Shown one piece after another: positions 5,454 through 13,399 of a stretch of 30,166 bases of DNA. Positions within the stretch are counted from its first letter, which is position 1. Each line of letters starts with the position of its first letter. The notes beneath the pieces are model-generated. The model ran no database searches, was not told the origin of the DNA, and saw only the letters and a list, made by a program, of their open reading frames with translations. This DNA is from a virus. Both the position numbers and the translations under genes were made by a program. The stretch spans positions 1 through 30,166 of the IMG/VR virus record IMGVR_UViG_3300043435_001558, one strand, 5' to 3'.

Positions 5454-7889
5454 ATGACTAATAACGATAATAGCTTTAAAATAAAAGGGGATGTTGGTTT
5501 TCCGAATCCTATGGAAAGTTTTGAGATAAAGAAAACACATGATTGGGGATTAACTCTTGCAAGAGCTATTCAATCAGAACAATTCTATAATTATTTTGGT
5601 TCAAGTTGTAGATACTTTACGCAACGTGATCAATTTCTTGAAAGAAGAATGTACGCTCGTGGTTTACAATCAATGACTAAATACCATGAATCTCTTGGGA
5701 CAAATGGTGATTTATCATTCTTGAATTTGAGTAAAAAACCCATTACTATTATTCCAAAATTAGTTGACATCGTAGTAAACGGAATGGTAAATAGAGGTTA
5801 TCAAATCAAAGCAACCGCAATTGACCAAATCTCTCAACAAGCAAAAGAAGAGTACAGAAAACAAGTTGAAGACGATAGATTTGGAAGAGATATTGCTATT
5901 AAAATAAAAGAAGAGCTTGGTGCTGAAGTAACCAATATGCCACTTGACCAAATTCCTGAAACAGACCAAGAAATGCAAGTGCATTTACAAATGGAATACA
6001 AACCTTCTTATGAAATGTCGCAAGAACTAGCAATAAGTTCTTATTTACAAGATAACGATTACGAAGCTATTGTAAATAGACAAGTAATTAGAGATTTAGT
6101 GGAACTTGGAGTGGCTTGTGTAAAAACAAGATTTGAACCAGGAAGAGGTATTCTTACGGAGTATGTGAATATGGAAAACAAACTTAATTCATATACAGAA
6201 GACCCTTACTTTAGAGATTGTTTTTATCATGGTGAAATTAAACGTGTTTTAATTAGTGAAATTTTAACTGACTTTCCATTTCTTAATGACCCTGAAAACG
6301 AATATTTAAAAGAGCAATTGATTCATTCTGGAACCGCTTGGGACACATATTACAATATTCCACAAAACGAAAGAATTAAAGGTACAGCAACGTTGATGTA
6401 TTTTACATACAGAACAACTCGTGAACGTTTTAAGAAAATTAAGGAAAGAGCTACGGGTGAAAAATTAGTTTCTGATGCCGACCCATATTTCGATGCTACT
6501 AAAGTTAAGAAAAACGATTACAAAAGAGTATCAAAAGTAGAAGAAGTATTGTTCGAAGGAGTTTTTGTTCCTGGAACTGATTTACTTTTACGTTGGGAAG
6601 TTGCTGAAAATATGGCAAGACCAAAATCAAATAAACAAAAAGTTTGTGACCAATATATTATGATTGCTCCAAACAAAGATAAAATGTTTATTGATTCATT
6701 AGTAGCAAGAATGATGTCAATCGATGACTTGATTCAAATTACCGAATTAAAAGCACAGCAAATGATTCAAAGAATGATGCCTGATGGTTATTTCATTGAT
6801 GAAGATGCTTTAGCTGAAGTTGATTTAGGAGAAGGAAATGTATTGAAACCACAAGGACTTTTAGATATGTTCTTCCAAACAGGTTCGATTGTTGGTAGAA
6901 GTTTAGGAGCCGGAGGTGAATACAATTACGCTAAAATTCCAATTACCGAGTTAAAGACTGCTGGAAACTTGCAAAAACTCCAAGCATTAAGAGCAGAAAG
7001 AGATTCTTATCGTAATGACCAATTAGAAGTTATTGGATTCAATAAAGCGAGTGCAGCATCTACACCTGACAAAGATTCATTAGTAGGATTGCAAAAATTA
7101 GCTTCATTAAACTCAAACATTGCTACAAGACACATTTTAGATAGTTCTTTACTTATTTGCAAAAGAGTTTCTGAAAACATAACATATCATTTAGGAGATA
7201 TTTTTATGTATCACCCTGAATTAAAAAAAGATTTAGAACGTAGAATTGGTAAAACTGCTGTTGAGAATTTAACTTCAATGAAAGATTCTCATTTACGAGA
7301 TTTTGCTATTTACTTAGATTTAGAACTTGATGAAGAAGAAAGAGCTAAATTAGAAGCAGATATGTCTATGGCAATTGAAAAAGGATATTTAGCACTTCAA
7401 GACAAATACAAAATTTTGAATGTTAGAAACTTTAAACAAGCAGTTGCATATATGAGTGTTTTAATGGAGAAACATTCTAAGAAAATTCAAGAACAAGAAG
7501 CTCAGAAATTCAAGATTCAGGCTGACGAAAATATTAGAGCAAGTCAAACTGCCGAACAATTCAAGCAACAAACTATTCAGATGGAAGCTCAGGCTGACGC
7601 TCAGAAACAACAAATTATTTCTCAAACTGAAATTGCTAAAGAACAAATTAGAGGTGAAGAAACAAGAAAATCACTTGAAGTTGAATATGCTTACAAAACA
7701 GATTTGCAATATGTAATTAACGAAGGTCAAGTTCAAAAACAACAAGATGCTGAAGATAGAAAAGACCAAAGAACAAAAATTCAAGCTACTCAGGCTTCAC
7801 AATTAATTGACCAAAGAGCAAAAGACAAAGACCCGAAAAACTTTGAAGAAGACGAATTAGAATTAGAAGATTTTAACCTTAATAACTAA
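5454..7889 (+). CDS. Portal protein
   Basis: An 811-residue portal protein, which forms the dodecameric ring at the capsid vertex through which DNA enters and leaves and to which the tail is attached. The N-terminal third has the crAss-like portal pattern: FLERRMYARGLQSM near residues 61-74, DLSFLNLSKKPITIIPKLVDIVVNGM around 86-111, then wing and stem regions. The C-terminal 140 residues or so are a Gln/Glu/Lys-rich helical region (repeated EQEAQKFKIQ and EAQADAQKQQ-type segments), probably a coiled-coil barrel or crown reaching into the capsid. The length is typical of portals with a long barrel and of the crAss-like group. The position right after the terminase supports the call. Transcription starts at the 5426 promoter; the next gene begins six bases after the stop. 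Confidence 0.85.
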   Translation: MTNNDNSFKIKGDVGFPNPMESFEIKKTHDWGLTLARAIQSEQFYNYFGSSCRYFTQRDQFLERRMYARGLQSMTKYHESLGTNGDLSFLNLSKKPITIIPKLVDIVVNGMVNRGYQIKATAIDQISQQAKEEYRKQVEDDRFGRDIAIKIKEELGAEVTNMPLDQIPETDQEMQVHLQMEYKPSYEMSQELAISSYLQDNDYEAIVNRQVIRDLVELGVACVKTRFEPGRGILTEYVNMENKLNSYTEDPYFRDCFYHGEIKRVLISEILTDFPFLNDPENEYLKEQLIHSGTAWDTYYNIPQNERIKGTATLMYFTYRTTRERFKKIKERATGEKLVSDADPYFDATKVKKNDYKRVSKVEEVLFEGVFVPGTDLLLRWEVAENMARPKSNKQKVCDQYIMIAPNKDKMFIDSLVARMMSIDDLIQITELKAQQMIQRMMPDGYFIDEDALAEVDLGEGNVLKPQGLLDMFFQTGSIVGRSLGAGGEYNYAKIPITELKTAGNLQKLQALRAERDSYRNDQLEVIGFNKASAASTPDKDSLVGLQKLASLNSNIATRHILDSSLLICKRVSENITYHLGDIFMYHPELKKDLERRIGKTAVENLTSMKDSHLRDFAIYLDLELDEEERAKLEADMSMAIEKGYLALQDKYKILNVRNFKQAVAYMSVLMEKHSKKIQEQEAQKFKIQADENIRASQTAEQFKQQTIQMEAQADAQKQQIISQTEIAKEQIRGEETRKSLEVEYAYKTDLQYVINEGQVQKQQDAEDRKDQRTKIQATQASQLIDQRAKDKDPKNFEEDELELEDFNLNN

Positions 7890-7895
7890 GAAACA

Positions 7896-8414
7896 ATGGA
7901 ACAACCTAAAAAAGAGAAAAAGAAAGGCACTATTACAGTAACACCTGTGGCTACAGGAAGTCTTAATGGAGATTATTTAGAATTAACTCCAGAAGAAATC
8001 AAAAGAAACAAGAGCGTAAAACAACAATCTACTACTGATAAATTCAAGAAAAACCTTGAAGAAACTCAGAAAATCAAAATGGTTGATGGAAAAGCCGAAC
8101 CGATGGGGTACGAAAAAAAATTAGATATTGCTCCTGTTAATTCAGGAAGAAAGTCAAGAGAAATTGATGGTAAAGGTAATGTCATTCGAGAAGTAAGAGC
8201 AGGTTCCGATGAAGAAAAAGAAATGATTAGAAAACACAATCAACAAAGAACTAATACTAACAGAAGTCGCCAACGAGGTTCAGAAGTTGTAAATTACCAA
8301 ACAGAAGAGCAATGGACCGGAAATCCTGTTTATGAAGATAAGTTAGCCGAACAAGAAGCAGGTAAACAACAAAAAGAAAGAATGGCTACAAAAGTAAAAG
8401 TAATTAAAAAGTAA
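7896..8414 (+). CDS. Small Lys/Glu-rich head-region protein, function unknown
   Basis: A 172-residue, highly charged, probably largely disordered protein (MEQPKKEKKKGTITVTPVAT at the N terminus, KVKVIKK at the C terminus) with many Lys, Glu and Gln and no hydrophobic segment. I do not recognise a domain. It is tightly linked to the portal gene and ends five bases before a bidirectional terminator, so it belongs to the portal unit. Crass-like phages commonly have a small gene between portal and capsid genes. A scaffold-like, portal-associated or DNA-binding role is possible but unproven. Confidence 0.7.
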   Translation: MEQPKKEKKKGTITVTPVATGSLNGDYLELTPEEIKRNKSVKQQSTTDKFKKNLEETQKIKMVDGKAEPMGYEKKLDIAPVNSGRKSREIDGKGNVIREVRAGSDEEKEMIRKHNQQRTNTNRSRQRGSEVVNYQTEEQWTGNPVYEDKLAEQEAGKQQKERMATKVKVIKK

Positions 8415-8418
8415 AAAA

Positions 8419-8447
8419 AGCCCTGAGTAATATCAGGGCTTTTTTTT
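8419..8447. terminator. Bidirectional intrinsic terminator
   Basis: AGCCCTGA (8419-8426) pairs perfectly with TCAGGGCT (8433-8440) over a 6-base loop. A-tracts on the left and a T-run on the right give U-tails in both directions. It ends the portal unit and, on the other strand, the exported-protein gene whose stop codon is at 8446-8448 inside the T-run. Confidence 0.95.
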
Positions 8448-8814
8448 ATTTATAATCAAAAAAAGATGTGTATGTATTGTCAGAACTATCTATTATAAAA
8501 AATGCTTTACAAATATTATCTTCCGTATATGAAGCTGTTTGTATTCTTCCATCAATAACAACATCAAAAGTAGAAAGTTTATTTCCTTTTTCATCTACAT
8601 AGTAAGCATCTATTTGATGTTTTGTTGTTTCAACATCACTTTTAATTATTAAAAAATCATTTTCAATAAAAACAGACATATTTGAAACAATTTCTATACA
8701 ATCACGAATGTCTTTTGATTTATCAACTATACACATTCTTCCAACATCTTTTAAGATAACTTGAGATGAGCAAAATAACGGAAGGAATAATAAGATTAAA
8801 ATTAGCTTTTTCAT
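8446..8814 (-). CDS. Exported protein of unknown function (moron-like insertion)
   Basis: A 122-residue protein on the strand opposite to the late genes. The ATG at 8814 is chosen because it gives a clean signal peptide, MKKLILILLFLPLFCSSQ, of the kind common in Flavobacteriia. Cleavage is likely after SSQ, though Cys at 15 leaves a lipoprotein possible. An in-frame ATG at 8877 would add 21 residues that spoil the signal and lies upstream of the predicted promoter. The mature part has Cys residues at about 28, 38 and 103 and a beta-rich YYVDEKGNKLSTFDVVIDG stretch. It has its own minus-strand promoter (8845-8874) and shares a bidirectional terminator, so it is a self-contained unit inserted in the late cluster. 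That is the pattern of a 'moron' that changes the infected cell, for example at the envelope. Function is inferred only from location and signal. Confidence 0.75.
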   Translation of the reverse strand: MKKLILILLFLPLFCSSQVILKDVGRMCIVDKSKDIRDCIEIVSNMSVFIENDFLIIKSDVETTKHQIDAYYVDEKGNKLSTFDVVIDGRIQTASYTEDNICKAFFIIDSSDNTYTSFFDYK

Positions 8815-8844
8815 AATGTTTAGTTTTAGATTGTTAATGTTTTG

Positions 8845-8874
8845 TAAAACTAAAAATAATTTTTGTATTTGCAA
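8845..8874 (-). promoter_or_regulatory. Minus-strand promoter of the exported-protein gene
   Basis: On the minus strand TTG (8874-8872) is separated by exactly 19 bases from TAGTTTTA (8852-8845), close to TAnnTTTG with the final G replaced. It lies 30 bases upstream of the ATG at 8814. Confidence 0.5.
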
Positions 8875-8922
8875 CACATATAAAAAAATAGTATCAAAAT
8901 ATACATTGTAATAGATTTTTTC

Positions 8923-8930
8923 TATCTTTG
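8923..8930 (+). promoter_or_regulatory. Scaffold/capsid promoter, -7 element TATCTTTG
   Basis: TATCTTTG follows an AATAGATTTTTTC tract nearly identical to that at 11523. It lies 29 bases before the ATG at 8960. It is the only clear plus-strand promoter upstream of the capsid gene since the terminator at 8419, so it probably drives both the scaffold candidate and the coat protein. Confidence 0.75.
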
Positions 8931-8959
8931 CTATATAAAATCAATTAAATTCAAAAATA

Positions 8960-10069
8960 ATGGTAATAGAAGATTCAAATTTAGAGCAAAATCTAAATAA
9001 CGAAGAGCAAGAAGTTCAAGATTTTAATATTGAATTTCCAAACGAAGAAGAGTCTAATGGAAGTTTTGATAATTTTTGGGATCCTGTTGTAGAAACTACT
9101 GAAGAAGTTGAAGAAACAGAAACAGAAGAAGAGCAAGAAGAAACCGAAACAGAAGAGCAAGAAGACGAATATGATGTTCAAGACCTTGACGAAAATTTAG
9201 CCTTTGAGTTTATTAAAAAAACAAGAGGTTTAGACGCTGAAAGTATTGACGATTTATTAAAACCTAAAGAGTCAAAAAAACTTTCACCTGAAGTAGAGAA
9301 GTTCTTAGAATTTACTGAAAAAACAGGAAACACTAATTACAATGATTTCTTAGCTACTCAAAAAGATTGGAGTACTGAAGGAAAAGATGTCGTAATTAAA
9401 GAATTTTTAAAAATCGAAAATCCAACGCTTTCAGAAAAGCAAATAGATTTTCTTTATAATAAAAACTACGCTTTTGATGAAGATATTGATGACGAAGATG
9501 TTGTCATGGAAAAATCAATAAACGTAGAACGTGATTTTCAAAAAGGAGTCAAAGTTTTAGATGCTCGTAAAGAGGAATTTATGGTTCGCAAGGGTCTTGA
9601 TGAATCAATCCCTGAAGAGTATCGAAATGCTAAGACAGAATTTGAGAAGATTCAACAACGAGAACAAGAAGTTGACAAGTTGATTACAGAAAACAGAAAT
9701 GATTTCATAGCTAAAACAGAATCGGTATTTAATGAAAAGTTTGAAGGTTTCAAATTTAAAATTGGAGAAGATGAATTGGTTATTAAGCCAGAAAGCATTA
9801 AAGAAGCTGTTAGATCGCAATCTGATTTGAATAACTTCAACAATAAGTACTTTGACGAAACTACCGGAAAGTTAAAAGATCCAGAAGGCTTTCACAAAGC
9901 TTTATACTTTGGTATGAACGCTGAAAAAGTTGCTGAACATTTCTATAATTTAGGAAAAGCAAAATTAGCCGAAGAGGAAGATAAACTTTCAAAAAACATT
10001 ACTCCAGATTCAGGTAAAAAAATACCTACTATTGGAGGTGGTAAAATCACAGTGCGAGTTGTTAAATAA
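8960..10069 (+). CDS. Probable capsid scaffolding protein
   Basis: A 369-residue, strongly acidic and helical protein placed directly upstream of the major capsid gene, the classic position of a scaffold. Residues about 48-75 are almost all Glu and Thr (runs of EETE and EEEQEE), then an acidic linker, then long charged helices, with a short basic C-terminal tail, TIGGGKITVRVVK. Scaffold proteins typically use a basic C-terminal tail to bind the coat protein and acidic coiled-coil bodies to fill the prohead. No protease domain is seen. Sequence homology is not recognised, so the assignment rests on composition and position. A packaged internal protein is the alternative. Confidence 0.6.
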   Translation: MVIEDSNLEQNLNNEEQEVQDFNIEFPNEEESNGSFDNFWDPVVETTEEVEETETEEEQEETETEEQEDEYDVQDLDENLAFEFIKKTRGLDAESIDDLLKPKESKKLSPEVEKFLEFTEKTGNTNYNDFLATQKDWSTEGKDVVIKEFLKIENPTLSEKQIDFLYNKNYAFDEDIDDEDVVMEKSINVERDFQKGVKVLDARKEEFMVRKGLDESIPEEYRNAKTEFEKIQQREQEVDKLITENRNDFIAKTESVFNEKFEGFKFKIGEDELVIKPESIKEAVRSQSDLNNFNNKYFDETTGKLKDPEGFHKALYFGMNAEKVAEHFYNLGKAKLAEEEDKLSKNITPDSGKKIPTIGGGKITVRVVK

Positions 10070-10073
10070 GTTC

Positions 10074-10111
10074 TTGTTGTAAATTAGGGTATAAAAACTA
10101 AAACACAACAA
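10074..10111 (+). promoter_or_regulatory. Hairpin in the leader of the major capsid gene
   Basis: TTGTTGT (10074-10080) can pair perfectly with ACAACAA (10105-10111), leaving a 24-base loop and ending 13 bases before the capsid ATG. The 55-base gap has no TAnnTTTG element, so the capsid gene seems to be read from the 8923 promoter. A hairpin here could stabilise a processed capsid message. The stem is A/U-rich and weak, so the role is speculative. Confidence 0.3.
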
Positions 10112-10124
10112 AAAAAGAAAAACA

Positions 10125-11459
10125 ATGAGTTTATTAAACAGTCCAGGGATTATTTTAACTCCCTCAGCAAGCAAAGTCCCAACAGGGCAAAACTACTTAG
10201 GTAGTGATGATTTCGATTTCGCAAATCAGTATTTACCAGAAACAGAGAAGAAAATCTACAATAGATTTGGATCTCAAGACGTTACTGGAATGTTAAAATT
10301 GTTAGGAAAAGAGAAATCTTTTGCATCTGACAAATTATTATGGAAAGAAGAAGCTCGTTTACGTCAATTAAGCGAAGGTGTTACTCGTTCTTCTAACGTG
10401 TTCACAACTGCTGAAAACCACAACTATCGTATTAATGAAACTATCGTAGTTCGTGATTTAGATGGTTCTAATGTAAGACAAGGTAAAATTACTGCTGTTA
10501 CTGATACAACTTTTACTGCTTTATGTGGTCATGCTTCAGGTTGGACTGCAATCGGTACTGCTGACATCGTAGTATTTGTTGACTCTAATGAATTTGGAAA
10601 AGATACTAATGGATTCACAGAGTCTTTAGATTCTAAATTCGAATCATTTGAGCAATCTCCTGTAATCATCAAAGAAATGGTTAAAGAATCAGGTTCAAAC
10701 TTAGCTCAAATTACTTGGTTAGAAGTTAGTAATGAAGCAGGTCAAACAGGATATGTATGGTATTTCAGAAACTTTGCTGATACTGAAAAACGTTTCTTAA
10801 ACGCTATGGAATCTAAATTAATTAGAGGTCGTAGATGGGCGGGTGATTTATTAGCTGCAGGAAACGAAGGTACTGAAGGTTTATTTGAAATAGCTGAACA
10901 AGGAAACGTATTTGCAGGTCAAATTTCTGACTTAAATGATGTTGACGAATTATGCGAAAGAATGGATGCTCAAGGTGGTATTTCTAATAACTATTTATAC
11001 GGAACTACTTCTTTCAACGCAGCAATCGATGATTTCTTACAAGCAGAAAACGTAACAGGTTTATCTTGGGGTGCTTTTGACAACAACGAGAAAATGGCTT
11101 TAAACTTAGAATTTAAAGGATTCCAACGTTCAGGTTATGAGTTTTCTAAATCAAGATGGAGATATTTAACTGAACCAACAAGTGAAGGTTCTATGGTAGG
11201 TGCTTCTAAAATTCATGCTGTTATGATTCCTTCTGGTTCTAAAACTTTACGTGACCAAGTTAATGGAGGTACTACTACTGAACCTATGTTACAAGTTCGT
11301 TATAGAGCTTATGGAAAAGAAAACCGTAAGATGAAAATGGCTGTAAGAAGTTTTGAACAAGGAACTACTGGAGGTCAAGATAGAGTTGTAACAGATTGGT
11401 TGACAGAACGTATGTTACAAGGATGCGCTCGTAATCAGTTTGCAATTTTTAAAGGCTAA
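10125..11459 (+). CDS. Major capsid protein
   Basis: A 444-residue coat protein of HK97-like type, forming the icosahedral shell. The N terminus (SLLNSPGIILTPSASKVPTG) and the following FDFANQYLPETEKKIYNRFG resemble crAss-like coat proteins. Residues about 97-160 are a Thr/Val-rich beta segment (IVVRDLDGSNVRQGKITAVT) that looks like an inserted surface domain. The rest has helices with YFRNFADTEKRFLNAMESKL near 218-237 and Gly-rich turns. Codon use differs from its neighbours: Arg is often CGT here whereas AGA dominates in the nozzle gene, and pyrimidine-ending codons are frequent, as expected of the most highly expressed gene. It follows the scaffold candidate and is ended by a strong terminator at 11481. 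The call rests on length, position and general resemblance. Confidence 0.8.
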   Translation: MSLLNSPGIILTPSASKVPTGQNYLGSDDFDFANQYLPETEKKIYNRFGSQDVTGMLKLLGKEKSFASDKLLWKEEARLRQLSEGVTRSSNVFTTAENHNYRINETIVVRDLDGSNVRQGKITAVTDTTFTALCGHASGWTAIGTADIVVFVDSNEFGKDTNGFTESLDSKFESFEQSPVIIKEMVKESGSNLAQITWLEVSNEAGQTGYVWYFRNFADTEKRFLNAMESKLIRGRRWAGDLLAAGNEGTEGLFEIAEQGNVFAGQISDLNDVDELCERMDAQGGISNNYLYGTTSFNAAIDDFLQAENVTGLSWGAFDNNEKMALNLEFKGFQRSGYEFSKSRWRYLTEPTSEGSMVGASKIHAVMIPSGSKTLRDQVNGGTTTEPMLQVRYRAYGKENRKMKMAVRSFEQGTTGGQDRVVTDWLTERMLQGCARNQFAIFKG

Positions 11460-11480
11460 TAACTTTTATAAAAAAATTAA

Positions 11481-11507
11481 AACCACTCTTTATGGGTGGT
11501 TTTTTTA
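11481..11507 (+). terminator. Intrinsic terminator after the major capsid gene
   Basis: AACCACTC (11481-11488) pairs with GGGTGGTT (11494-11501), including one G-T wobble, with loop TTTAT and a following T-run. Confidence 0.9.
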
Positions 11508-11537
11508 TGCTTTAAAGTAAACAATAGATTTTTTTTA

Positions 11538-11545
11538 TATCTTTG
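11538..11545 (+). promoter_or_regulatory. Promoter -7 element TATCTTTG for the auxiliary head gene
   Basis: TATCTTTG follows an AATAGATTTTTTTTA tract, 26 bases before the ATG at 11572 and 30 bases after the capsid terminator. Confidence 0.75.
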
Positions 11546-11571
11546 TTCTTTAATCAATTAAATTTACAAAC

Positions 11572-12570
11572 ATGGCTTTAATTAAGAAAGACCCACCTGC
11601 AAAAGAAGAGGTGAAGACAGAAGATGTTGCATCCGAAAATGTGGCACAAGAAAAAGTAGAAAATCCAAAAACTACTATTACATTAACTCCTGAAGAATTG
11701 AAAGCATTAATTCAAGAAGAAGTTAGAAAAGCACAACCTATTGTTGAAGAGCAAAAAACAGCAGTAGAATCCAAAAAAGAAAAAGAACCGATCAAAAAAA
11801 TCGTAAACACAGACAATATTCCAGAGTTAGATAACTTTGAGTACAAGTCAAGAAGATACGAGATTATTTCAGGGACAAAAGCTCATTCTTACGGAGTTAG
11901 AAACAGAAGTAATTCAACTTCACGTTTGCAATATATCCACCCTGAAACGAAGCAGCCATTTTCTTTGAGATTAACTTCTAATCAACCATCGTTTTTTGAG
12001 GAAAATCAGCCAAAAGAAAAAGGAAGTTGCAGAATTAGATACATTAACTTTAAAGATGGAAAGTTATTTGTTCCTGCAAGTGACGTTATGTTGCAACAAT
12101 TTTTAGCTATTCACCCTGATAATGGAATTGTTTTCAGAGAAATTGACGAGCAAAAAGAAGCTGCAAAAGAAGTAGAAGTGATGGATTTACGTTTCAAAGC
12201 ACAATCATTAGTTAGAAATTTAGATCTTGCAAAACAAGTTGCTGTAGCTAGAATTTTATGTGATGACTATCTTGACACATGGAGTCCTGGTGTAATGAGA
12301 ATGAATCTATATGCTAAAGTTGAAGCATCAGCAAAACCATTAGATATTATTAATCTTTGTGAGAATGAGGATTTATTAATTGAAAGTTTAGCTAAAACTG
12401 CAAAAGCTAGAGGTTTCTTAAATTACGCTAATTATCGTTTCACAGATGAGCGAGGTCAGTTAATTCTTGAAGTAGGAAGAAACGACAACGAATGGAAGGC
12501 AATTACTAGATATTTGTTATCAAATGAAGGTAATGACTTGAGAAACCACTTGGAAGACAAAATGTTTTAA
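11572..12570 (+). CDS. Probable auxiliary capsid / head protein
   Basis: A 332-residue protein in the position where crAss-like phages encode an auxiliary capsid component directly after the coat gene. Residues 1-75 are charged and helical (APPxKEEVKTEDVA-like start, TLTPEELKALIQEEVRKAQ near 37-55), probably disordered or coiled. From about residue 85 there is a compact region beginning NFEYKSRRYEIISG, with IHPETKQPFSLRLTSNQP and RIRYINFKDGKLFVPASD. The last 120 residues are helical with LVRNLDLAKQVAVARILCDD. No catalytic motif is seen. It forms its own unit between a promoter and a terminator, consistent with a need for many copies. The function is inferred from position. Confidence 0.6.
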   Translation: MALIKKDPPAKEEVKTEDVASENVAQEKVENPKTTITLTPEELKALIQEEVRKAQPIVEEQKTAVESKKEKEPIKKIVNTDNIPELDNFEYKSRRYEIISGTKAHSYGVRNRSNSTSRLQYIHPETKQPFSLRLTSNQPSFFEENQPKEKGSCRIRYINFKDGKLFVPASDVMLQQFLAIHPDNGIVFREIDEQKEAAKEVEVMDLRFKAQSLVRNLDLAKQVAVARILCDDYLDTWSPGVMRMNLYAKVEASAKPLDIINLCENEDLLIESLAKTAKARGFLNYANYRFTDERGQLILEVGRNDNEWKAITRYLLSNEGNDLRNHLEDKMF

Positions 12571-12590
12571 TAGTTTCTAAATCAATATAA

Positions 12591-12618
12591 AGCATCTCAT
12601 AACGAGGTGCTTTTTTTA
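12591..12618 (+). terminator. Intrinsic terminator after the auxiliary head gene
   Basis: AGCATCTC (12591-12598) pairs with GAGGTGCT (12604-12611), one wobble, loop ATAAC, followed by a T-run. Confidence 0.9.
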
Positions 12619-12641
12619 TTATATTATGTTTGAAAAATTCA

Positions 12642-12649
12642 TATCTTTG
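12642..12649 (+). promoter_or_regulatory. Promoter -7 element TATCTTTG of the long tail/cargo unit
   Basis: TATCTTTG lies 17 bases before the ATG at 12667. With a start about 7 nt downstream the leader would be near 11 nt. No other strong promoter plus terminator pair is seen until 28411, so this element may drive about 16 kb of tail and cargo genes. Confidence 0.7.
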
Positions 12650-12666
12650 TTTTAAAATAATTGCAC

Positions 12667-13389
12667 ATGATACCTATCAATAATGTAAGAAACGTAGTTA
12701 TGTTCTTATTGAACAAAAATAACTACGGATATATCTCTCCTGAAGAGTTTAACACCTACTGCAATTTAGCACAATTAGATATGTTTGAGAACTTGTTTTT
12801 TCAATATAATCAATGGCTTGCTAAACAGAATAAACGTATGACAGAAACGGAATACGCAAATATTCCTAAAAACATTCGTGAGCAAATTGATATGTTTGCT
12901 ACTTATACTACGGAATCAAATTTTGTGTATGACGAAGCTAATAATGTTTGGAATTATACCGGAAGTGATTTGTATAGAGTAGAAAATATTTCATTAGTAA
13001 ATGCTCAAGGTAAAAAAATCGACATTGAAGAGGTAAATAAATCTGAGTTGAATAGGCTTAAAAATGGTAATTTGATTAGCTTGAATTATCCTGCTTATGA
13101 AAAAATCGGTGAAAGTTTTCGTATTCATCCAACATTAGATACAGATTATTACCCTGAACTATTCTTTTTAAGAACACCAAAAGCTCCAAAATGGACTTAT
13201 GTAAATGTAAGTGGTAATCCAGTTTACAATGCTTCGGCTACCGATAAACAAGATATTGAATTACATATTAGTCAATATGCACCATTTGTGATGAAAGTTT
13301 TATCATATACAGGTTTGGCGGTTCGCGAAGAACAAGTGGAAGCAGCAACAAACAATGAAGAAGTAAAAATCGCTCAAAAACAGAGCTAA
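12667..13389 (+). CDS. Probable head-tail ring (connector) protein 1
   Basis: A 240-residue protein starting MIPINNVRNVVMFLLNKNNYGYISPEEFNTYCNLAQLDMF. This N terminus resembles proteins that follow the head genes in crAss-like phages and form a ring or adaptor below the portal. The ATG at 12667 is preferred over a TTG at 12661 because it gives normal initiation and a sensible distance from the TATCTTTG element. The middle carries an IVNAQGKKIDIEEV-like beta segment and the C-terminal part YPELFFLRTPKAPKW followed by helices. There are no catalytic motifs. It is followed ten bases later by the second ring protein. The structural role is inferred from order and resemblance. Confidence 0.6.
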   Translation: MIPINNVRNVVMFLLNKNNYGYISPEEFNTYCNLAQLDMFENLFFQYNQWLAKQNKRMTETEYANIPKNIREQIDMFATYTTESNFVYDEANNVWNYTGSDLYRVENISLVNAQGKKIDIEEVNKSELNRLKNGNLISLNYPAYEKIGESFRIHPTLDTDYYPELFFLRTPKAPKWTYVNVSGNPVYNASATDKQDIELHISQYAPFVMKVLSYTGLAVREEQVEAATNNEEVKIAQKQS

Positions 13390-13399
13390 AATATAAGAT

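Noticed and set aside
8815-8877. Longer N terminus for the exported protein starting at 8877
   Set aside because: It would place 21 residues ahead of a clean signal peptide and put the start codon upstream of the predicted promoter.
12661-12666. TTG start for the ring protein gene at 12661
   Set aside because: An ATG six bases later gives a normal start and better distance from the TATCTTTG promoter element.
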